Shown here: piece after piece, positions 21,748 through 27,500 of the stretch
Position numbering within the stretch: the first letter of the stretch is position 1
How the letters are laid out: every line of letters starts with the position of its first letter
Source of the DNA: Chrysomallon squamiferum
Lineage: Eukaryota; Mollusca; Gastropoda; Neomphalida; Peltospiridae
DNA: 27,500 nt
Direction of reading: 5' to 3'
Assembly (NCBI GenBank): GCA_012295275.1
Contig: CM022677.1
Coordinates: forward strand, 27,536,379-27,563,878
Made by a program: the position numbers and the translations under genes
The notes under the pieces: generated by a model
Database searches by the model: none
Told to the model about the DNA's origin: nothing
The model's input: only the letters and a program-made list of their open reading frames with translations

Positions 21748-21881
21748 CTCTGACTCGCACGATGACGGCGCTGATAAAAGACAAGGAGATTCCTGACATT
21801 GAACTGGATCAGCTGGATGATCTGCTTGCTCAGCTCACTGCCGAGGAGCTGGAAGAGCTCAACGGAGACTTTGACCCAGAT
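21748..21881 (+). CDS. TMOD: Tropomodulin first coding exon: 14 nt leader, residues 1-40
   Basis: The acceptor is TTTGTTTCAG (AG 21746-21747), then CTCTGACTCGCACG and the ATG at 21762; the donor is GAT/GTGAGT in phase 0. The peptide has DIELDQLDDLLAQLTAEELE and ends FDPD, equivalent to the tropomyosin-binding helix and the 'DPDN' of other tropomodulins at nearly the same distance from Met1, which supports this start. The leader is open upstream in the same frame (ALTRT), so a longer N-terminus is possible with an alternative first exon. A ~680-bp (TTTA)n tract precedes the acceptor. Confidence 0.93.
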
Positions 21882-22283
21882 GTGAGTTTCTGACAATGTA
21901 CTCACAATACATAATCTAAACACATTCTGCTTAAATTGCTTGTGCGTTTTATTTGTTTTCGCAGTCCATTGTTAATTACGTTTAATAAATAGTCTAAATA
22001 TATTTGACAAACTTTCCAGTCAATTTTAATTTTATTTTTATTTTTATGTTTATTTTTGTTTTTGTTTTTGTTTTTGTTTTTATTTTTATTTTTAATAATG
22101 ACTTTTTATTTGACCCTGTGGGTCACATGACCTTGAATTGGTCTGTGGTTAGTAATGACCCAGGATATTAGTATCAGCATATTTTGAAAATTTACAGATG
22201 TAACTATTCTGTATCAGTTAGTAACACAAATCAAAGTATGGATGCCAGAATCAGTCAAGCATATTACATACATAGTAAATGTT

Positions 22284-22367
<84 letters not shown>

Positions 22368-23079
22368 AAAATAAGACAGACAATAATAGAGAGAATGAGA
22401 GGAAGAGAATGTGTTTGTGAGAGAGAGAGAGAGAGAGATTGAGTGAGACAGAAATATTCAGCAAACAATAGAGAGATTGAACAGTATGAGGAAGTGAGTG
22501 TGTATGTGTGTGTGTGTGTGTTTTTGTGGTTATATTGGATTAAATAACTCATCAAATTACAGTTCAAGCCTCTCTTTGGGGCCAAATACATCCCAGCAGG
22601 GGTGAAAAAGAAAAGAAAAGAAAAAAAATGTTCCTACTATTTATAAAACTAATGCACTTCATCGAGCTATCTTGCTAACATTGGTCTTCTGCTGTGTTAA
22701 AATATCTCATCAACAGTGTCAAAAGGGTTAAAACCATTTGGGTGCCTTTATTTATTTACCCTGTAGTCCTGACATGATCATCAAGGCATACAGAGCTCCA
22801 GACATGATTATCAAGGCATTCAGAGCTGACCAGTTTGTTGTAATAATCAAAAAACATAATTTAAATTAAAATTTTTAAAATTTTTTAAAATTTCTGTGAT
22901 TTTAGAACTCGCTACTGCCTCCTGCACAACGATGTAGAAACCAGACAGACAAAGAGCCGACAGGACCGTTCAACCGAAGTCACCTGTTAAAGTTCCTAGA
23001 GAAACAAGCGAAAGATGACAAGGACTGGGAGCAGAACAAACCCTTCATGAAAGAAACTAAAGGTATATGTGTGTGTGAA

Positions 23080-23144
<65 letters not shown>

Positions 23145-23254
23145 TATTTAGGTATTTGTAGGTGTGTGTGTGTGTGTGCAGAGAGAGAGAGTGAAAGAGA
23201 AACACACACACATATATACATACATACAAACACACATACACATATATATTTATA

Positions 23255-23285
<31 letters not shown>

Positions 23286-26041
23286 CTGTAATCTGTATAT
23301 ATAATCAATCTTTCTCTCTATACATACATATATACATACATACATACATGCATATATATATATATATATATATAAACACACACACATATATGCACATACA
23401 TACATTACATACATATATACATAATGTACGTATATATGTGTATATGTCTAGCAAACTGTGCCTGTTTTTCTGCTTATATCTGTCTGTCTGTATATATGTT
23501 CCTTTCTGTTTTTGCATCCATCCATAGATATAGGTATCAATTTATTCATGTGTGTGTGTGTGTATGTATGTATGTGTTTGGTTTATAATTTCTACATTAT
23601 CAGTTACTTCATTTATTCAGAACAAAGCGTCGTAAAAGACAACATATACATTAACTTTATTATTAGGAAAGGTTTGGACTCCTAAGGACCCACCCCCACC
23701 CAAGTCGGAAGAGGAAGGAGGGATTGCCACAGAGTGGGACGACATTCTGAAAGCTGCGTCTGAAGAAGAACTCGTTGATTTGGCAGGTAGACACATTTTA
23801 AAATTTTCTTTTAATGTAGAGCTTTGTTTGGAACGGGAAATAGACATAATCTCCATTTTAGCAGTAAAAAAAATCCTCCCTTGTTATTATGTTCAAAATT
23901 ATGATATGCCTGAAATGCCAGATAGTAAAGAAATTAAGCCAAATATATTACGGTGTTTTCATCTCTGAATTGATAATAAAATAAAGAAATAAATATAGAG
24001 AATGTGTTTTCTTTTTAGTCATTCATGCTCATCAAGCACTTTATGTTTTTGTGTAGTTATTTACTTTCCTGTTTACTCAGTTTCTTTTCCATTCTTTTTT
24101 TTTTAATTAAATTTCTTTGTGTATTTTTTCTTTCTTTCTTCTTTCTTTCTTTCTTCTTTCTTTCTTTCTTCATTTATTTGTGTTTTTATGAATTTACTTA
24201 TTTGTTTATTTACTTTTATTATTTTTTTTGTTTATTTAATTTTCTGTATTTATTTATTTACTGACTGACTGTCTCATTCATTCATTCATACATTTATTTA
24301 CTCATTGTTATTATTTTATTTATTTATGTATGTATGTGTGTGTGTGTGTGTGTGTATGTATGTGTTTGTTTGTTTGTTTGTTTATCTGTTTATTTATTTA
24401 TTTATTTTTTTGTTTATTTATTTATTTATTTATTTATTTGTTTGTTTGTTTGTTTATTTGTTTATTTATTTGTTTGTTTGTTTGTTTGTTTATTTCAGCT
24501 GTACTTGGGTTTCACAGTATGCTGACACAGACTCAGTATTATGCCTCACTTCAGGATGAAACCATCCACCACGAAGGAGGGTTCACCAGTAAGTATTTTA
24601 CTATAATACTAATCAGATACGTTATTACCTTTACCAGTAAGTAATGTATTATAATACTAATCAGATATTACCTTTACCAGTAAGTAATTTACTATAATAC
24701 TATTAATTAGATATATTATTACCTGCTGATATAGTATTTTACTATAATACTATTAATTAGATATATTATTACCTGCTGATATAGTATTTTATTATAATAC
24801 TATTAATTAGATATATTATTACCTGCTGATTCAGTATTTCATTATAATACTATTAATTAGATATATTATTACCTGCTGATTCAGTATTTTACTATAATAC
24901 TATTAATTAGATATATTATTCCCTGCTGATTCAGTATTTCATTATAATACTATTAATTAGATATATTATTACCTGCTGATTCAGTATTTTACTATAATAC
25001 TATTAATTAGATATATTATTACCTGCTGATTCAGTATTTCATTATAATACTATTAATTAGATATATTATTACCTGCTGATTCAGTATTTTACTATAATAC
25101 TATTAATTAGATATATTATTACCTGCTGATTCAGTATTTCATTATAATACTATTAATTAGATATATTATTACCTGCTGATTCAGTATTTCATTATAATAC
25201 TATTAATTAGATATATTATTACCTGCTGATATAGTATTTCATTATAATACTATTAATTAGATATATTATTACCTGCTGATTCAGTATTTCATTATAATAC
25301 TATTAATTAGATATATTATTACCTGCTGATTGAAAATTTTAGTTCTTGTTTTATAATGTGATGGAGACTCTAGTAAAATATGAAATAAATTCAGTATACA
25401 TTTTGTTAGTTTGTGTGTTTGTGTATCTATATGTGTATGTGTGTGTATGTGTGTTAGTGATGTGTGTTTGAGTGATGTGGTGTGTTCTGTGTCTGTGTGA
25501 AATAGTGACGGGTGTGTATGTGAGTAATTTCTGTGTGTTAATGGTGTGTTTTTGATATGTTTTGTTGTGTATGTTAATTATGTGTGAAACTGTGATGTGT
25601 ATGTGTGTGCATGTGATGAAATGTTAGTTATTGTATGCTTATATATGTGTTACATATTCCCTGTATTTTAAAATGTGCCTTATTATTATTATGATTATGA
25701 TTATGATTATGATTATTATTATTATTATTATTGTTATTGTTACTATTATTCTTCTTATTATTACTATTATTCTTCTTATTATTATGTAAATTTGTAACTG
25801 AATTAAGTACAAGCATCTCAGACATTTAAGTGTAGGAGAGGCACACTTTAATTAACTGTTGTGTTTAATTTTATAATTTCCCAGGTGCAGCCAAATCGCA
25901 GCAGCTGAAGATAGTGCCAAACGAGCCAGCAAACTCAACTGATGTGGAGGAAAGCATCAAAAGACTTCGAGATGACGACCCAAAACTTCAGCATCTGAAT
26001 CTCAACAACATCAAAGTGAGTGAGAGAGATGAGAGATTGAT

Positions 26042-26116
<75 letters not shown>

Positions 26117-26159
26117 TTCAAAGAGAGGGATAGAGAGAGAGATATTCAAAGAGAGAGAT

Positions 26160-26194
<35 letters not shown>

Positions 26195-26234
26195 TTCAGA
26201 GGCAGAGACAGAAAGAGAGAGAGATTGATGTAGT

Positions 26235-26329
<95 letters not shown>

Positions 26330-26840
26330 AAATGAATAGTGAGAGAGGATGAAATGGATGTGAATTCTGATATTATTTACAGTGAAGTTTAATGCATTAA
26401 CCTGGAAATAATATGTAAAAAAAAATCCCATGTACCTGTATATCAGTATCTGTATCTGTATCTGTGTCTGTCTGTCTGTCTGTCTGCCCCTCTATTTATG
26501 TGTATGTGTGCATAAATTGTTTTTTTAATTTATTTAACATTTAACAGTTATTTCAAAAAATTTATTTATTTATTTATTTATTTATACATTTATTTATTTA
26601 TACATGTATTTATTTATTACTTTATTTATTTATTTATACATGTATTTATTTATTTGTTTGTTTGTTTATTTATTTATTTGTTTATTATTTTTATTTATTT
26701 GTTTATTTATTTGTTTGCTTGTTTACTTGTAGAATATTTCGATAGAACAGCTAGTAGAGGTGTGTGATGCACTAAAGAACAATACACACTTGAAGATTTT
26801 TGAGATGGTTGGTGTCCAGGCAAATGATAAAGTAGCCAGG
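21762..26840 (+). CDS. TMOD: Tropomodulin, N-terminal two thirds (6 coding exons, 3' partial)
   Basis: Tropomodulins cap actin filament pointed ends and bind tropomyosin, setting thin-filament length in muscle and the membrane skeleton. I join 21762-21881, 22906-23062, 23667-23786, 24499-24588, 25885-26015 and 26733-26840: 726 nt, 242 codons, no stop, all GT-AG, all phases compatible. Visible in order are the amphipathic N-terminal tropomyosin-binding helix (residues ~10-36), the actin-binding segment with TGPFNR and LLKFLEKQA (~41-75), an acidic linker, a second helix with EEELVDLAAVLGFHSML (~124-140), and the start of the leucine-rich repeat domain with NSTDVEESIKRL, DDDPKLQHLNLNNIKNISIE and KVAR. 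Typical family length is ~350 residues, so about 110 are off the right edge. Leiomodin is less likely: the spacing is the compact tropomodulin form with no long insertion. Confidence 0.95.
22026..22096. repeat. (TTTTA)n / (TTTTTG)n tract
   Basis: T-rich penta/hexamers with sharp unit changes in tropomodulin intron 2. Sequence to 22285 is unique. Confidence 0.9.
22291..22523. repeat. (GA)n and (GT)n microsatellites
   Basis: A pure GA run of ~72 bp (22291-22362), purine-rich sequence, a second GA run (22419-22438), and a GT run near 22500-22521. Confidence 0.95.
22771..22830. repeat. 30-bp direct duplication
   Basis: GACATGATCATCAAGGCATA and GACATGATTATCAAGGCATT start adjacent 30-bp copies ending CAGAGCT, differing at a few positions. 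Confidence 0.85.
22906..23062 (+). CDS. TMOD: Tropomodulin coding exon 2, residues 41-93
   Basis: The acceptor is GATTTTAG and the donor AAAG/GTATAT, phase 1 out. It encodes NSLLPPAQRCRNQT, EPTGPFNRSHLLKFLEKQA and DWEQNKPFMKETK, the first actin-binding region; TGPF and the LLxxLEKQA helix are strongly conserved in the family. The donor runs within 30 bases into GT and then GA repeats. Confidence 0.95.
23075..23590. repeat. (GA)n, (GT)n, (AT)n and (CATA)n cluster
   Basis: A GA run at 23084-23141, GT runs near 23163-23180 and 23545-23565, TA runs near 23265-23284 and 23355-23374, and CATA units, filling most of tropomodulin intron 3. Confidence 0.93.
23667..23786 (+). CDS. TMOD: Tropomodulin coding exon 3, residues 93-133
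   Basis: The acceptor is TTATTAG, the donor GCAG/GTAGAC. It encodes KVWTPKDPPPPKSEEEGG, then TEWDDILKAASEEELVDLA. The G-K-x-W-x-P start is conserved, followed by a proline/acidic linker and the start of the second tropomyosin-binding helix. Confidence 0.95.
24060..24497. repeat. (CTTT)n, (GT)n and (TTTG/TTTA)n arrays
   Basis: CTTT units near 24128-24172, TTTA runs, a GT run at 24335-24355, then alternating TTTG/TTTA units from 24362 directly into the exon 4 acceptor. The sequence 23787-24050 is unique. Confidence 0.93.
24499..24588 (+). CDS. TMOD: Tropomodulin coding exon 4, residues 133-163
   Basis: A 90-nt exon; the acceptor TTTATTTCAG is the direct continuation of a (TTTR)n repeat, and the donor is ACCA/GTAAGT. 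It encodes VLGFHSMLTQTQYYASLQ, completing the conserved D-L-A-A-x-L-G-F/M-H segment. The donor and downstream intron are tandemly duplicated and seed a 50-bp array. Confidence 0.95.
24588..25330. repeat. Donor-derived minisatellite: two ~45-bp units then 13 x 50-bp array
   Basis: Units starting ACTATAATAC or ATTATAATAC recur exactly every 50 bp from 24691 to 25291, with the final unit ending at 25330. Upstream, CCAGTAAGTA is present at the true donor (24586) and again at 24633 and 24677 with the same ATAATACTAAT..AGATA..TTACCT body, linking the array to the exon 4 donor. Confidence 0.95.
25400..25785. repeat. GT-rich degenerate tract and (ATT)n(ATG)n run
   Basis: Imperfect TGTGTG sequence to about 25620, then ATT/ATG/CTT trinucleotides at 25678-25785. 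Confidence 0.85.
25885..26015 (+). CDS. TMOD: Tropomodulin coding exon 5, residues 163-206
   Basis: The acceptor is TTTCCCAG and the donor AAA/GTGAGT, phase 0 out. It encodes QQLKIVPNEPANSTDVEESI, then DDDPKLQHLNLNNIK, the family-diagnostic start of the leucine-rich repeat domain that forms the second actin-binding site. The donor leads straight into a purine-only GA tract. Confidence 0.96.
26016..26330. repeat. (GA)n purine tract starting at the exon 5 donor
   Basis: From the GTGAGT donor onward, ~310 bp of nearly all-purine sequence includes pure GA runs at about 26049-26114 and 26233-26325, with GATATTCA-type units repeated between. Confidence 0.95.
26455..26730. repeat. (TCTG)n and (TTTA/TTTG)n arrays
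   Basis: Short CTGT units, then TTTA-type repeats from about 26560 into the exon 6 acceptor, with a TACATGTATT-containing variant repeated at 26600 and 26637. Confidence 0.93.
26733..26840 (+). CDS. TMOD: Tropomodulin coding exon 6, residues 207-242
   Basis: Exactly 36 codons, phase 0 to phase 0; acceptor CTTGTAG, donor AGG/GTGAGT. It encodes NISIEQLVEVCDALKNNTHL, then FEMVGVQANDKVAR, the next leucine-rich repeat unit. Nothing coding is seen from 26841 to 27500, so the remaining exons are outside the window. Confidence 0.95.
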
Positions 26841-27388
26841 GTGAGTCATTTGGGTCTTGATTCTGTGGGTGGGGAAATGTTTGAACATTACCTGTGGTGG
26901 TACGAATGAATGGTCTAAAAAAATAATATGTTATATTTACTGGTATTTTTATTTTTTCTTGTTTGTGTTAACGTGTAATAACTTAACAGACAATCATAAT
27001 TCTAATTACAAATTTGTTAAATTTATTTTTTTATGTTGGATGGGGGAAGTATTGACCTCTTATGAATCATAATTATAATTACAATATTTTTTTTTTGTTA
27101 GTTTTATTGGAATTGACTGTTAATAATTTACTCGTTGAAAAAAAATGATGATGATGATGATGATGATGATGATTATAAATCAGTTGTTGGGGTGGATTTA
27201 GTGATTCTGTATTTTTGAAAATACTGCTACTATTTTTATTATGCAACTTCTGAACATCAAGAACTTGGATATAGCAGGTATTAATGATTACATCATCATC
27301 AGCATCATTATTTGCATCAAAAACTGGCTCATCTGGTTTTACTGTTATTGTTATTATGATTGTTATTATTAATATTATTATTATTATG

Positions 27389-27419
<31 letters not shown>

Positions 27420-27420
27420 G

Positions 27421-27465
<45 letters not shown>

Positions 27466-27500
27466 ATTATTGTTATTATTAATGTTGTTGTTGTTGTTGT
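26841..27500. other. Tropomodulin intron 6 (partial): (ATG)n and (ATT)n repeats
   Basis: After the GTGAGT donor, AT-rich unique sequence, an ATG trinucleotide run at 27146-27172, and imperfect ATT runs from about 27340 to the right edge. No exon is seen. Confidence 0.85.

Noticed and set aside
22110-22175. GACCCTGTGGGTCACATGACC-type sequence with short inverted repeats
   Set aside because: It hints at a transposon fragment, but I could not define ends or a target duplication.
22242-22442. Arg-Glu repeat frames (also at 1459-1670 and 26045-26233)
   Set aside because: They are translated (GA)n microsatellites, not RE-rich proteins.
24691-25330. Regularly spaced 50-bp repeats resembling a CRISPR array
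   Set aside because: Units are contiguous with no unique spacers, in an animal intron; this is a minisatellite.

Overview
The window is metazoan nuclear DNA. It has two intron-rich protein-coding genes, GT-AG splice sites, very AT-rich introns and an extreme load of microsatellites and minisatellites. A ciliary dynein next to a muscle/cytoskeletal tropomodulin implies an animal with motile cilia and actin-based muscle. Introns of about 0.35-1.8 kb (Tmod intron 1 is 9.5 kb) and the dense (AAAT)n, (AC)n, (AG)n and (AAT)n tracts suggest an invertebrate, most likely a lophotrochozoan such as a mollusc. That placement is inference; I do not recognise the species. No bacterial operon, CRISPR array, tRNA or rRNA is visible.

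Left part (about 122-10,700, minus strand): the 5' end of an axonemal dynein heavy chain gene, best matched to DNAH6 (single-headed inner-arm dynein). Eleven coding exons (E1 to E11, from 9833 down to 122) and one non-coding first exon (about 10533-10670) are supported. Splice phases agree at every junction except around E8. Together they encode about 581 N-terminal tail residues; the motor domain lies beyond the left edge. E8 lacks one base relative to the frame demanded by homology and by both flanking splice phases, so as written the frame ends at a TGA in E9.

Middle (about 10,620-12,270): a head-to-head intergenic region. The DNAH6 promoter has an RFX X-box-like site, an ETS-type site and a YY1-like site. 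The other flank is a CpG-containing promoter/first-exon candidate for the plus-strand gene, with a donor at 12268.

Right part (about 12,170-26,840, plus strand): a tropomodulin gene. A 9.5 kb first intron, holding a hAT-like MITE, a degenerate ~170-bp repeat family and many microsatellites, separates the putative leader exon from six coding exons (21762-26840). These encode residues 1-242, in frame throughout; the C-terminal leucine-rich repeat part is beyond the right edge.

The most unusual structure is how repeats relate to splice sites. Four separate tandem duplications copy an exon edge plus its splice site (DNAH6 E7, E8 and E3; Tmod exon 5), and the last grew into a 13-copy 50-bp array. 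Tetranucleotide repeats are oriented so that their T-rich strand is the sense strand in both genes, flipping across the divergent promoter, and at least five splice acceptors use a (TTTR)n repeat as their pyrimidine-rich tract.
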